Part shown: positions 1 through 8,698 of the stretch, piece after piece
Layout: the number at the start of each line of letters is the position of its first letter
Numbering within the stretch: position 1 is the first letter of the stretch
Origin: Ewingella sp. CoE-038-23
GTDB taxonomy: Bacteria > Pseudomonadota > Gammaproteobacteria > Enterobacterales > Enterobacteriaceae
Length of the DNA: 64,000 bases
Direction: 5' to 3'
Assembly: GCF_040419245.1 (NCBI RefSeq)
Contig: NZ_JAZHOH010000001.1
Location: 1,798,001-1,862,000 of the forward strand
Position numbers and translations under genes: made by a program
The notes under the pieces: generated by a model
Databases searched by the model: none
Seen by the model: only the letters and a program-made list of their open reading frames with translations
Told to the model about the DNA's origin: nothing

Positions 1-1
1 C

Positions 2-226
2 ATGTACAGCAATTGCCCAGTCTTAGTGCTGGATGAGCCCACGGCCAATCTCGATGATGAGACGGCTTACCGGGTCATGGCCTATTTAATCGAGCACTGC
101 CGCGAATTTAACAAATCGCTGATCACCGTCACCCACAGCGAATCGACCTTAGCGCTGTTTGACAAGGTCTACCGCATGTCTTCCGGCCATATTGCTCAAC
201 TGAGTCAAGAGGTCACGCCAGAATGA
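2..226 (+). CDS. ABC transporter ATP-binding subunit (C-terminal fragment, cut by window edge)
   Basis: Only the last ~74 residues are present; the reading frame is already open at the left edge, so the true start lies outside. The visible part holds the Walker B/D-loop stretch [11 protein letters not shown] (residues ~8-18) followed by the switch histidine in ITVTHSES, which places it in the LolD/MacB-like ATPase group. The stop overlaps the next gene's start (ATGA at 223-226), so the two are translationally coupled. Because the MacB-like protein downstream carries its own ATPase, this subunit probably serves a separate permease encoded further left. Substrate unknown. Confidence 0.85.
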   Translation: MYSNCPVLVLDEPTANLDDETAYRVMAYLIEHCREFNKSLITVTHSESTLALFDKVYRMSSGHIAQLSQEVTPE

Positions 227-1404
227 AAAGAGCTATCGCTTTAATGAAAAACAAGCCCGGCAAAGCGGCGGCGGTAGTGATTGTCGTCATTGTCATGCTG
301 ATTGTCGGCGCATGGCTGCGTCAGGCAAGCGCCATCGGCGATACCTCGATTGCCACGGTCGCGGTGAGCCGCGGTGATATTGAGAAAACCGTGCTGGCGA
401 CCGGTACCCTCAAACCCTCTCTGCAAGTCAACGTGGGGGCGCAGGTCAATGGGCAATTGACCAAGGTTCATGTCCGCCAAGGTGAGAGAGTACAGAAAGG
501 CCAACTGCTGGCTGAAATCGACCCGACGTTGCAGCTTAGCGAATTGCGCAAGTCTCAGGCAGAGCTGGCAAGCGCCGAGGCGCAAAAAAGGGCGGCGGTG
601 GTCACCCTTGAGCAATATCAGTTGGAACTCAATCGCCAGTTGCGCCTCGACAGAGAAGGGGCGGGGACGCGCAGCACCCTCGAACAAGCACAGGCCAAGG
701 TGGCCACTCAAAAGGCGCAAATTGATGTCAATCAGGCTGGGATAGTGCAAGCGCAGATGTCACTAGAAACGGCACAAGCCAATCTGGGCTTTACCCGAAT
801 TGGCGCGCCCATCGATGGTGTCGTCTTGGGGATTGTTACCCAAGAGGGGCAGACCATCGTTTCTTCGCAAAGTGCACCAACCATTTTGGTTCTCGCTGAC
901 GTCAGCACTATGTCGGTCCACACCCGCATTTCCGAGACGGACATTCTAAAAGTAAAAGTCGGCCAGCCGCTGTGGTTTTACGTGCTCGCCGAACCGCAAC
1001 GGCGCTATGACAGCCAGATGCAGGCGATTCAAGACGCGCCGACTCAGGCATTGCAAGACAGCAATGGCGAAAGCTCATTCGATGATCAACCCTCCGCAGT
1101 CTATTACAACGGAATGTTCAACGTCGCCAACCCACAGGGCGTGCTGCGCACCTCGATGACTGCGCAGGTGTTTATCGTTGTGGAGCAGGCGAAGAACGCA
1201 CTGCGCCTGCCGGTGATCGCCCTCGGGCCGCAGCAGGGTAAAAATCGCTATCAAGTGCAAGTGCTTAAAGATGGCCGCGCTGAGTCAAGATTGATTAACG
1301 TTGGCATCAATGATCGCCAGTTCGTGGAAGTGCTTGAAGGGCTGCAAGAAGGTGAGTCGGTGGTGACGGCGGCTGAAGCTATGACGGAGAGTGAAAATGG
1401 CTGA
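223..1404 (+). CDS. MacA-like periplasmic adaptor protein (HlyD/RND-MFP family)
   Basis: A 393-residue membrane-fusion protein expected to bridge an inner-membrane ABC exporter and an outer-membrane channel. It has one N-terminal membrane anchor (residues ~15-32, rich in V and I), a biotinyl-lipoyl half (NVGAQVNGQLTKVHVRQGERV), a coiled-coil hairpin (~100-185, rich in A, Q, E and R), the second lipoyl half (GAPIDGVVLGIVTQEGQTI) and beta-barrel/membrane-proximal domains. The start is coupled to the ATPase stop by an ATGA overlap. The family is well known from MacA; the substrate here is inferred to be the product of the acyl-synthesis genes at 4748-7854. Confidence 0.9.
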   Translation: MKRAIALMKNKPGKAAAVVIVVIVMLIVGAWLRQASAIGDTSIATVAVSRGDIEKTVLATGTLKPSLQVNVGAQVNGQLTKVHVRQGERVQKGQLLAEIDPTLQLSELRKSQAELASAEAQKRAAVVTLEQYQLELNRQLRLDREGAGTRSTLEQAQAKVATQKAQIDVNQAGIVQAQMSLETAQANLGFTRIGAPIDGVVLGIVTQEGQTIVSSQSAPTILVLADVSTMSVHTRISETDILKVKVGQPLWFYVLAEPQRRYDSQMQAIQDAPTQALQDSNGESSFDDQPSAVYYNGMFNVANPQGVLRTSMTAQVFIVVEQAKNALRLPVIALGPQQGKNRYQVQVLKDGRAESRLINVGINDRQFVEVLEGLQEGESVVTAAEAMTESENG

Positions 1405-3349
1405 TTCGACAGCGCTGATCGAACTCAAGCATATCTCCCGCAGCTTTGTCTCTGGCAGTGAGCAGGTGGAGGTATTGAAGAATATCTCCTTGAATATTCA
1501 TCGTGGCGAGATGGTCGCCATCATTGGCGCATCCGGTTCGGGAAAGTCGACGCTAATGAACATTATTGGTTGTCTCGACAAGCCGACTCAGGGCGAAATG
1601 CACATCATGAGCGTCCCCACCGGCTCCGCCAGCAGCGCCGAGTTGGCGCAGCTGCGCAGCCAGTTTATCGGTTTTATTTTCCAGCGTTATCACCTGATAC
1701 CTTACTTAACCGCGCAGGAAAATGTTTCTATTCCGGCGTTATACACCGCCATGCCCGCCGCAGAGCGCGAACTCAGATCACAGCATTTATTAACCCGTCT
1801 GGGCCTTGCCGGGCGCATGTTGCATCGCCCGTCACAGCTTTCTGGTGGCCAACAGCAGCGCGTGAGTATTGCCCGCGCATTGATGAATGGCGCGAATATT
1901 ATTCTGGCCGATGAGCCGACCGGGGCGCTCGATAGCACCAGCGGGCAGGAGCTTATGGCCATTTTACACGGCCTGCACCATGCAGGGCACACGCTGATTA
2001 TCGTTACCCATGACCGTAGCATTGCCCGCCAGTGCCAACGGATTATTGAAATTAGCGATGGCGAAATTGTGGCGGACGGCGCGAACCCAGAGTGGCAAAA
2101 GGCTCCGATCAACACCGCCTTGCCCGTGGCCGTCGACACCGGCCGATCTCCCGCGTGGCGAGATGTAAAAGAGTCTATCCGCATGGCGTGGCGTTCGCTG
2201 CTTGGCCATCGCGGCAGAGCGTTTTTATCAATGCTCGGGATCATCATTGGTATCTCCTCCGTAGTATCTTCAGTGGCGGTAGGAGAAGGGGCGAGACAGA
2301 GCATCCTTAGCGAAATCAGCCAGTTGGGCAGCAGCACTTTGGAAATACTTCCTGGATTGAGCTGGGAACAAATGCGCCCGGAGTTTCAATGGGCGCTGAA
2401 AATCAGTGATGTAGAACTGTTGCAGCGCCAGCCCTATGTCGACAGCCTTTCACCCGTGGTCAGCAAGTCAGTAATGGCGGTGCGCGGTGGCAGGCAGGTT
2501 TCAACTTCCTTGTCTGGCGTTAGCGAGGGGTATTTTGACGTGCTGGGGGCCGTTTTCAGCGCGGGCAGTCGCTTTACTCGGCAAGACGTGGACGAGCGCG
2601 AGCCGGTGATCGTCATCGATACCAATATCAAAAACACCCTTTTTCCTCACTCCGAAGAGCCTATTGGGCAAATTATCCAACTGGCCGGTGTGCCTTTTCG
2701 AGTGATTGGCGTTGCCAATAAGCCCGGCCCGAAATATGCCGGGGACCTATTGCAAGCCTGGATGCCCTATACCTCGCTGCTACAGCGAATGTCGGGAGAT
2801 AAGCCGCTGGCGTCAATCACCCTGCGGGTTGCCGAGGGCTATGCCATTGCTAACGTGCAGGAGAAAGTTGAGAAACTGCTGGAGCGTGAACACGGTCAAC
2901 GCGACTTTTTCACCATGACCAATGACCAAATGACCAAAGCGATACAAAGCGCCTCCGACTCGATGACGCTGCTGATCACCGCCATTGCCGGTATTTCGCT
3001 GCTGGTGGGCGGAGTGGGGGTCATGAATATCATGCTGGTGTCGGTGACTGAGCGGACGCATGAAATCGGCATTCGTTTGTCCGTCGGCGCGCGCCCGGGC
3101 GACATCATGCGGCAATTTATAATCGAAGCCATGGTCATTTGCTCGCTAGGCGGCGCTATCGGCATTGTCGGGTCTGGCATTGCCGGTCTGATTTTCGCCC
3201 AGATCACGGATGCCTTCACCCTGGTCTTTACCTGGCCACCGATTGTCATGGCCTGCGCCTTTTCCGCTTTGATTGGCTTGGGATTCGGTTTTGTCCCGGC
3301 TCGCAACGCGGCCCGTCTACACCCAACGGAGGCACTGGCTCGCGAATGA
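1397..3349 (+). CDS. MacB-like ABC exporter, fused ATPase-permease
   Basis: A protein of 650 residues with an N-terminal ATPase: Walker A GASGSGKST (~44-52), signature LSGGQQQR (~148-155), Walker B IILADEP (~168-174) and H-loop THD (~204-206). It is followed by the MacB/FtsX permease: a first membrane helix near 272-292, a large periplasmic domain, and three C-terminal helices. I chose ATG 1397 because GGAG at 1386-1389 is well spaced for it; a GTG at 1391 is also in frame. It overlaps the adaptor gene by 8 bp. With the flanking adaptor and NodT protein it makes a complete MacAB-TolC-type pump using ATP to push substrate from periplasm to outside. Confidence 0.92.
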   Translation: MADSTALIELKHISRSFVSGSEQVEVLKNISLNIHRGEMVAIIGASGSGKSTLMNIIGCLDKPTQGEMHIMSVPTGSASSAELAQLRSQFIGFIFQRYHLIPYLTAQENVSIPALYTAMPAAERELRSQHLLTRLGLAGRMLHRPSQLSGGQQQRVSIARALMNGANIILADEPTGALDSTSGQELMAILHGLHHAGHTLIIVTHDRSIARQCQRIIEISDGEIVADGANPEWQKAPINTALPVAVDTGRSPAWRDVKESIRMAWRSLLGHRGRAFLSMLGIIIGISSVVSSVAVGEGARQSILSEISQLGSSTLEILPGLSWEQMRPEFQWALKISDVELLQRQPYVDSLSPVVSKSVMAVRGGRQVSTSLSGVSEGYFDVLGAVFSAGSRFTRQDVDEREPVIVIDTNIKNTLFPHSEEPIGQIIQLAGVPFRVIGVANKPGPKYAGDLLQAWMPYTSLLQRMSGDKPLASITLRVAEGYAIANVQEKVEKLLEREHGQRDFFTMTNDQMTKAIQSASDSMTLLITAIAGISLLVGGVGVMNIMLVSVTERTHEIGIRLSVGARPGDIMRQFIIEAMVICSLGGAIGIVGSGIAGLIFAQITDAFTLVFTWPPIVMACAFSALIGLGFGFVPARNAARLHPTEALARE

Positions 3350-4716
3350 GAAAAATACTTGGTTTGATCATGCTGCTCTGCCTGTCGGGATGTGGACCCG
3401 CGCTCAAAAGTGACTATCAACGCCCGACGTTATCCATCCCCGAACAGTGGCGCGCAAGCGAGAATACCGGCTCAACCGGCGCATCCTTCCTTAGCCACAG
3501 CGCCCATTGGTGGGACAATTTTCAGGACCCGCAGCTCTCTCGGGCCATTAACGCCATGTTGGAGAGCAATAACGATTTGGCTCTGGCAACTTTGGCGCTT
3601 CAGCAAGCCCAACTGACCGCAGGCCTGCGAAAGACCAATATGACGCCAGATTTCACCGCGTCGCTGGGGGCCAGCAATAGCAAAAATATCAGCACCTCGG
3701 CCCACGCTGATGAGAATTACAACGGCGCATTAAACGCTTCCTATGAGTTAGATTTGTGGGGGAGGCTGGCACGCAGCCGGGATCAGGCCGAATGGTTGGC
3801 TAAGGCATCAGAGCAAGACCGGCAGGCCACGGCGCTGACGCTGATTGGCACGCTGTCGCAGCTGTATTGGCAGTTGGGTAGTCTCAACCAGCAAATTATT
3901 AACGGCCAGCAAGGCCTTAATATCGCCGAAAGCTCTCAGCGTTTGGCCATGTCACGCTTTAACGCCGGGGAGGTCAGCCGTTTAGACGTGGTGCAGGCGG
4001 AACAGGCAGTGCTCAACCGCCGCGTGACCCAGCGTGACCTCGAGCGGCAGCGCGAAGAAGCGCGTAACGCGATGGCGATCCTGTTTAACCGTGGTCCTCA
4101 TCAGAGACAGGCGGAGCCAGCAACGTTAAATATTCATCAGTCGGTCGCGGTCGTAGAGCATTTGCCGTTGGAGGTCATCGCCAAGCGACCGGACGTGCAG
4201 GTCGCGGAGTGGAACCTTCGGGCAGCCCTCGCGGGGTCAGACGTGGCACGCCTCGATTTTTATCCCAAACTGACCTTAAGTGCTGGACTCGGGGCCGGAG
4301 CCACGGCCTTTCAGCAGTGGTTCAGTAATCCGGTGCGCACGCTGGGAAGCACGCTTTCCCTGCCGTTCATTGAATGGAATAGGGTGCAGCTGACCATTGA
4401 GCAGTCAAAGCTTGAGGTACAACGGGCAGCTATTCAATTTCGCAGCAAGGTGTATAGCGCTCTGAGTGACGTGGATAACGCCATGTCGCAGCGCGTGACC
4501 TATCAACAGCAGAAACAGAGCCAATTGATTGATTTGCAACTTAGCCAGCAGCGGCTGCAACTGGCAAACAGCCAGTATCGCGCGGGTGCGGTTTCCTATC
4601 AGACATTGCTTGATGCACAGGACAGTTTGCTAAACAGCGAAAATACGCTGATGCAAACGCAATACAACTATCTCTATGCCACGATGAAACTCTGGCTGGC
4701 GTTGGGCGGAGTTTGA
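3346..4716 (+). CDS. NodT-family outer-membrane efflux lipoprotein
   Basis: A TolC-like outer-membrane channel of 456 residues. The start at ATG 3346 overlaps the MacB stop (ATGA) and gives a lipoprotein signal peptide with lipobox LSGC (Cys ~15); GGAGG at 3328-3332 is the likely ribosome site. Two OEP repeats are visible, each with the YELDLWGR / LPFIEWNR type turn followed by long helices, which is typical of RND/NodT proteins. A channel encoded with the pump means the system need not borrow the general TolC. It is the last exporter gene; the ketosynthase follows after 31 bp. Confidence 0.92.
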   Translation: MRKILGLIMLLCLSGCGPALKSDYQRPTLSIPEQWRASENTGSTGASFLSHSAHWWDNFQDPQLSRAINAMLESNNDLALATLALQQAQLTAGLRKTNMTPDFTASLGASNSKNISTSAHADENYNGALNASYELDLWGRLARSRDQAEWLAKASEQDRQATALTLIGTLSQLYWQLGSLNQQIINGQQGLNIAESSQRLAMSRFNAGEVSRLDVVQAEQAVLNRRVTQRDLERQREEARNAMAILFNRGPHQRQAEPATLNIHQSVAVVEHLPLEVIAKRPDVQVAEWNLRAALAGSDVARLDFYPKLTLSAGLGAGATAFQQWFSNPVRTLGSTLSLPFIEWNRVQLTIEQSKLEVQRAAIQFRSKVYSALSDVDNAMSQRVTYQQQKQSQLIDLQLSQQRLQLANSQYRAGAVSYQTLLDAQDSLLNSENTLMQTQYNYLYATMKLWLALGGV

Positions 4717-4747
4717 TTTAACCGCCAGAAATTTAAAGGAATGCAAG

Positions 4748-6019
4748 ATGAATAAGGATATTGCTGGCGCGGGGAATTCTCCACGCCGTGTAGTGATCAC
4801 AGGTTACGGCGCGGTGACGCCAATGGGAGCAAATGCCACTGAAAGCTGGGACGCTATCATGAATTACCGCCTCGGCTACCGTTACTACGACAGGTCGGCG
4901 GCGGGGATTAAATCACGCTTTTTCGGCCTGATTGATAATGAGCCGCCGCTTAAGTCGGTGCCCGCCGCGATCCGTCGCCGGCTGCCGCGCTTTGCACATC
5001 TGGCCTTACTCTCCGCGCAACAGGCCATGCAGATGGCCTTTGGTGAAAAGCGCCCTGAGCAGTTCTACGATTTGCTTGAGTGCGGCGCAATCATAGGCTC
5101 AGGCTGGGCTGGGCAGGATGAAACGCAGGTGCAGCATGAAGATTACCTGCGCAACAATATGGGTTCACCCTTTGGTTGCTTCTTTTCGATGCCCAGTTCA
5201 GCAACGGCGGCGGTCAGTTTGTTGTGGGGCTTGAGGGGATATCAAAACTCGCCGGTGGCGGCTTGTGCCACTGGCACCATCGCCATTGGTGATGCTTTCG
5301 AACTGATTCGAGCCGGGCGCGCCAAGATGATGCTGGCCGGGGCGGGTGAGTCGCTGCGTTCTGACTCGTCGACCTGGAATATCGATATTCTCGGGGCGCT
5401 ATGCCGCGAGCCGCAGGACATCACTAAGGCCTGTTGCCCGTTTAGCTCCGAGCGGAACGGCTTCGTCTTGAGCGAGGGGGCAGCCGTGCTCTGTCTGGAA
5501 GATCGCCAAAGCGCCCTGGCGCGCGGAGCAAGGATCCTTGGCGAGATTAAAGGTTATGGCAATTACTCTGATGCCTTTGATTTCACAGCCCCTGCGGAAG
5601 ACAAAATTGCTCGCGTAGAAACGATTCGCCGCGCATTGGCGCAGGCCGGGATAACTCCCGATGACATTGATTATATCAATGCGCACGGAACCTCAACCCC
5701 GCTGAATGACCTAAACGAAACACAGGCCATCAAACAGGCTCTCGGCGAACAGGCCGCCTATAGTACCCCCTGTTCCAGCACTAAATCCTATTCCGGACAC
5801 CTTATTGCCGCGGCAGGCAGCTTTGAAAGTATCGTCTGTTTGCAGGTGCTTGAGCATCAAATCATGCCCGCGACTCATCATATGCAGACTGCCGATCCCC
5901 ATTGTGACCTTGATTACATCGTCGAAGGGCACCGTCGCGGCGACGTGAAAAATACGCTGAATCTTAGTTTTGGATTTGGTGGAGCAAACGCCGCCCTGAT
6001 CATAGGTAAGGGGGAGTAA
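4748..6019 (+). CDS. beta-ketoacyl-ACP synthase (FabF/KAS II-like)
   Basis: A decarboxylating condensing enzyme of 423 residues joining malonyl-ACP to an acyl chain. All catalytic residues are visible: Cys173 in ACATGT, His313 in NAHGTSTPLND, Lys346 and His351 in STKSYSGHLIAAAG, plus the C-terminal glycine-rich FGFGGANAAL loop. The first ~110 residues diverge from housekeeping FabF, which fits a specialised enzyme. AAAGGA at 4735-4740 is its ribosome site. It is followed without a gap by a dehydratase-like gene, an ACP and a reductase, so it probably starts or extends a dedicated acyl chain. No partner chain-length factor lies in the window. Confidence 0.92.
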   Translation: MNKDIAGAGNSPRRVVITGYGAVTPMGANATESWDAIMNYRLGYRYYDRSAAGIKSRFFGLIDNEPPLKSVPAAIRRRLPRFAHLALLSAQQAMQMAFGEKRPEQFYDLLECGAIIGSGWAGQDETQVQHEDYLRNNMGSPFGCFFSMPSSATAAVSLLWGLRGYQNSPVAACATGTIAIGDAFELIRAGRAKMMLAGAGESLRSDSSTWNIDILGALCREPQDITKACCPFSSERNGFVLSEGAAVLCLEDRQSALARGARILGEIKGYGNYSDAFDFTAPAEDKIARVETIRRALAQAGITPDDIDYINAHGTSTPLNDLNETQAIKQALGEQAAYSTPCSSTKSYSGHLIAAAGSFESIVCLQVLEHQIMPATHHMQTADPHCDLDYIVEGHRRGDVKNTLNLSFGFGGANAALIIGKGE

Positions 6020-6834
6020 TGTCAATGCAGTACCAATTGCAAGATGCCGAGCAGTGGGCGGCATTTTCCGGCGATAACAATCCTATTCACTTTAATTTAG
6101 CTGCAGCCCGCCAATTGGGGCTGGATGTGTTATGCATCCATGGCATGCGCGCCATGCTGGATATCAAAGCGAGTCTGGGGATTCAGGCACCCGTTGTCAT
6201 GCCACAGGATCAAAGCCTGCTGTTTAGCTGTCGTTTGGATAAGCCGGTTTTTTATCAGCAAGCCCACCTGCTGGAGACTGAGCAACTCTCACGCAACGGC
6301 CAGATCCAACTGCGTAGCACCCTGCGTAATGCGCTAAGCCAGGAGGGGTGTATCAATGCCAAACTGGTCGCAGCACCTGACCTGACTAAAGGCCCGGAGG
6401 CCGAGGATGGCCAGATCTCAACGCTGGAAATGCTCACATCGTCGCGGCAATTGTCTGCAATGACCGGGCAGAGTCTCAACTCATGGAATGTGCTAGACGC
6501 TCTGCTGTTTAAGCAGCTTATTCACTCGCCAGAGACCATGTGCCGCGTTCGTGATGTGTTGCCAGAGCTGGATTGTACAGATTTGATGGCAGTATTTAGT
6601 CAAATGCAGATGGTGCAAACTCATCACGAAACGCATTTCTCTCCCAGTCTGTTAGCGCATGATGACATAACCGTTTTCGCCGAACCCCTGAGCTTCTCTA
6701 TTTTACCTGCGCTAATGGTTGGTAAAAGCCATAGCGGGTTTATTTTGCGAGTAGCTATCCAAGCTTTTGTGGATAGGAAAGCGTTGATAAGAAGCTCCAT
6801 TACATTGAAAGCGACAACTTTTGGCGTTGAATAA
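6019..6834 (+). CDS. MaoC-like hot-dog dehydratase/hydratase
   Basis: A protein of 271 residues whose start overlaps the ketosynthase stop by one base (TAATG). Residues 16-43 hold the hydratase-2/MaoC signature: Asp19 and His24 in SGDNNPIH, then HGM at 41-43. The rest is long enough for a second, degenerate hot-dog fold (double hot-dog), but no second catalytic motif is seen. Expected role: dehydration of 3-hydroxyacyl-ACP to the trans-2-enoyl form, between the reductase and the next condensation. Assignment to the family is firm; substrate and direction are inferred from neighbours. Confidence 0.78.
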   Translation: MSMQYQLQDAEQWAAFSGDNNPIHFNLAAARQLGLDVLCIHGMRAMLDIKASLGIQAPVVMPQDQSLLFSCRLDKPVFYQQAHLLETEQLSRNGQIQLRSTLRNALSQEGCINAKLVAAPDLTKGPEAEDGQISTLEMLTSSRQLSAMTGQSLNSWNVLDALLFKQLIHSPETMCRVRDVLPELDCTDLMAVFSQMQMVQTHHETHFSPSLLAHDDITVFAEPLSFSILPALMVGKSHSGFILRVAIQAFVDRKALIRSSITLKATTFGVE

Positions 6835-6867
6835 AACACCTAAAACATAGCTTTTAAGGGAATTAAA

Positions 6868-7116
6868 ATGATTGATTACAATGAAGTTTATAACAAAGTT
6901 TGCGCCATGCTGTGTGAAGCAAAAGACCTCGAAATGGAGTCCATTTCTCCAGACATGCCCCTTTCACAGCTCAAGTTAGACAGTTTGGATTATGTTGAAC
7001 TGATGCTTCTGGCCAACAAAGAGTTCAGCGTTACGATAGAAACGGACGTTTTCGCTGACCAACCTGATCTCACTCTACGTGAGCTTTGCGAATTCATTAG
7101 TGAGAAGGGTGAATAG
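6868..7116 (+). CDS. Acyl carrier protein
   Basis: A small acidic protein of 82 residues with the phosphopantetheine attachment motif LDSLDYVEL, Ser39 being the modified residue. It should carry the growing chain as a thioester between ketosynthase, reductase and dehydratase. It differs from housekeeping AcpP (normally DSLDTVEL), and its C-terminal helix carries two cysteine-containing turns. A ribosome site AAGGGA lies at 6857-6862. It sits between the MaoC-like gene and the reductase (3-bp gap to the latter). Confidence 0.93.
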   Translation: MIDYNEVYNKVCAMLCEAKDLEMESISPDMPLSQLKLDSLDYVELMLLANKEFSVTIETDVFADQPDLTLRELCEFISEKGE

Positions 7117-7119
7117 CCA

Positions 7120-7854
7120 ATGCTGGACAAATGGATCTTGGTCACCGGCGGAAGCCGCGGTATTGGCCGGGCGACGGTTCTCGAGCTGGCGAAAGAGTGG
7201 AATGTTGTGTTCACCTGGCAGAGTGCTGAACAGCAAAGCCAATCACTTCTGGCATTGTGCGAGTCATTACCTGGGCAGGTTGAAGGGATTCGCTGTGACG
7301 GTCGGAATGAGGCGGCGGTAAATGACACGGCTTCTCAGCTTATTCAACGCCTTGGCGCTCCCTATGGCATCATTCACAACGCGGGCGTTACGCTTGATGC
7401 ATTGCATATGTTTCAGACATCCGACAACTGGCGACAGGTGATGGATACCAATCTTAATGCCGTGTTCAATTGGAACAAGGCCTTGCTTCCCGCGATGATT
7501 GCGCAAAGGGAGGGGGCGATAGTCATGATGTCGTCAGTATCAGGCATTAAAGGCAATATTGGGCAGACGGCTTACAGTGCCAGCAAAGCGGCCATGATCG
7601 GCTTGAGCCGCTCTCTCGCAGTAGAGTTAGGCAGGTTTGGCATTCGGGTCAATAGCTTATTACCTGGCTTTATTGATAGTGAAATGCTGCACTCTCTACC
7701 CAAAGAGAAAATGACAGCCATTCGCAGCCTCATTCCGATGAGAAGATTGGGGCAACCTGAAGACATTGCCAATGCCGTATCATGGCTGGTCGGCGAGGGT
7801 GCCCGTTACATGACAGGCCAGACGTTAGTTATTGACGGCGGCCTTACCGCCTGA
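7120..7854 (+). CDS. 3-oxoacyl-ACP reductase (FabG-like short-chain dehydrogenase)
   Basis: A short-chain dehydrogenase of 244 residues. The nucleotide-binding motif TGGSRGIG is at 9-16, NAG at 87-89, and the catalytic tetrad is Asn111, Ser139, Tyr152 and Lys156 (YSASK). The Arg after Ser12 in the Rossmann loop fits NADPH use. It should reduce 3-ketoacyl-ACP to the 3-hydroxy form. Last gene of the operon; the stop is followed by a perfect stem-loop at 7889-7922. No enoyl reductase is seen, so the chain may keep double bonds (inference). Confidence 0.92.
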   Translation: MLDKWILVTGGSRGIGRATVLELAKEWNVVFTWQSAEQQSQSLLALCESLPGQVEGIRCDGRNEAAVNDTASQLIQRLGAPYGIIHNAGVTLDALHMFQTSDNWRQVMDTNLNAVFNWNKALLPAMIAQREGAIVMMSSVSGIKGNIGQTAYSASKAAMIGLSRSLAVELGRFGIRVNSLLPGFIDSEMLHSLPKEKMTAIRSLIPMRRLGQPEDIANAVSWLVGEGARYMTGQTLVIDGGLTA

Positions 7855-7888
7855 CACCTCTCTCCAGTACTGACTTATCAACGTTAAA

Positions 7889-7922
7889 TGAACATCAAGG
7901 GCACCTTTACTCTTGATGTTCA
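7889..7922 (+). terminator. 11-bp perfect stem-loop after the acyl-synthesis operon
   Basis: Arms TGAACATCAAG (7889-7899) and CTTGATGTTCA (7912-7922) pair perfectly around a 12-nt loop, 34 bp after the reductase stop. There is no clean T-run after it, so termination strength is uncertain, but position and symmetry suggest the operon's end. Confidence 0.5.
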
Positions 7923-8698
7923 ATTTGATGCATTTGTTTTCCCACTCCCTCTTCCTCTCTTTCACAACACTCTCATCCTGTTTTGTTAATTTTTCTCCAA
8001 TCTCGGTCAGTAGTATAAACAGAAGCTAAACATTAGAAATATCTTACCCAGTTCCTTTTAAAGTAAAGGCTTCGCTTAGCCATACCTCTACGTGTTTAAT
8101 TGTTAACTACAAGGCTGCTATCGTTGCCTTTTATTAGTGAGTTAGTTAACTCGTCTGGCTTAATGTGACAGTGGATTTGAGTGTTTACAGGTATCTTGAC
8201 GTCAGGGGCTAATATAAATACTAGGCTTTAATTCAAATAATTCATTTTAAACTGAAATGACACATTTGGCTTTATATGCTAACCAAACATTGCTTATGGA
8301 GCATGCGTTCAAAATTTCTATATTTCTTGGAATAAAAAGTTAGTGCTTTCATATCAGGCGTTCATATAAAAGCAAAGACTAATTGTAGCGTAAGAAAATA
8401 CTTAGATTTAAATGGAGGCAAAAGTTCGAATTTTTAAAGCAAGCTACTGATTTTTAATGGTTAATTTAAAGTTTTTTATTATAATGGACTGTCTATTGAC
8501 AGTTTTTTTTAGCGGAACTAAAGTAGAGCCACTTTGCTTCGGAATGAATTGTTGAGCATTTACTGTAATGACTTAGCCGTTTATTTAAGAGGTGGAACCT
8601 CTAAAGAACAAAGTAATGGAATGGCAGATGGTTTTGTCAAAAACAATGCGAACGCCAATGACGGCGTCCTCTATGCATATGTTCAAAGGAAATTTGAA
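7923..8698. other. Long AT-rich regulatory region upstream of the fimbrial major subunit
   Basis: About 780 bp without a convincing gene and visibly AT-rich. It holds a promoter candidate (8496-8524), a short hairpin AGAGGT/ACCTCT at 8588-8602, a palindrome-like GAGTTAGTTAACTC at 8139-8152 and several A/T tracts of the kind bound by H-NS. An invertible fim switch would be expected here given the recombinase at 16048-16593. I found only chance-level inverted pairs (7-8 bp) and no long pair. Confidence 0.5.
8496..8524 (+). promoter_or_regulatory. Candidate sigma-70 promoter for the fimbrial operon
   Basis: TTGACA (8496-8501, perfect -35), a 17-bp spacer and TAAAGT (8519-8524, four of six -10 bases) lie about 170 bp upstream of the pilin start. 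This is the best-scoring promoter by eye in the region. The long leader is typical of fimbrial operons. Start point not proven. Confidence 0.5.

Noticed and set aside
7903..8069. CCTTTACT and its inverted copy as the ends of an invertible fim switch
   Set aside because: 8-bp inverted pairs are expected by chance several times in a region of this size, and the arms do not extend.
7991..8338. TTCTCCAA and TTGGAATAA as switch ends about 330 bp apart
   Set aside because: Spacing is tempting, but only five core bases pair before the match shifts by one; not enough to claim a site.
8534..8698. TTG-started N-terminal extension of the major pilin
   Set aside because: The ATG at 8699 has a ribosome site and directly begins a Sec signal peptide; the extension would bury it.
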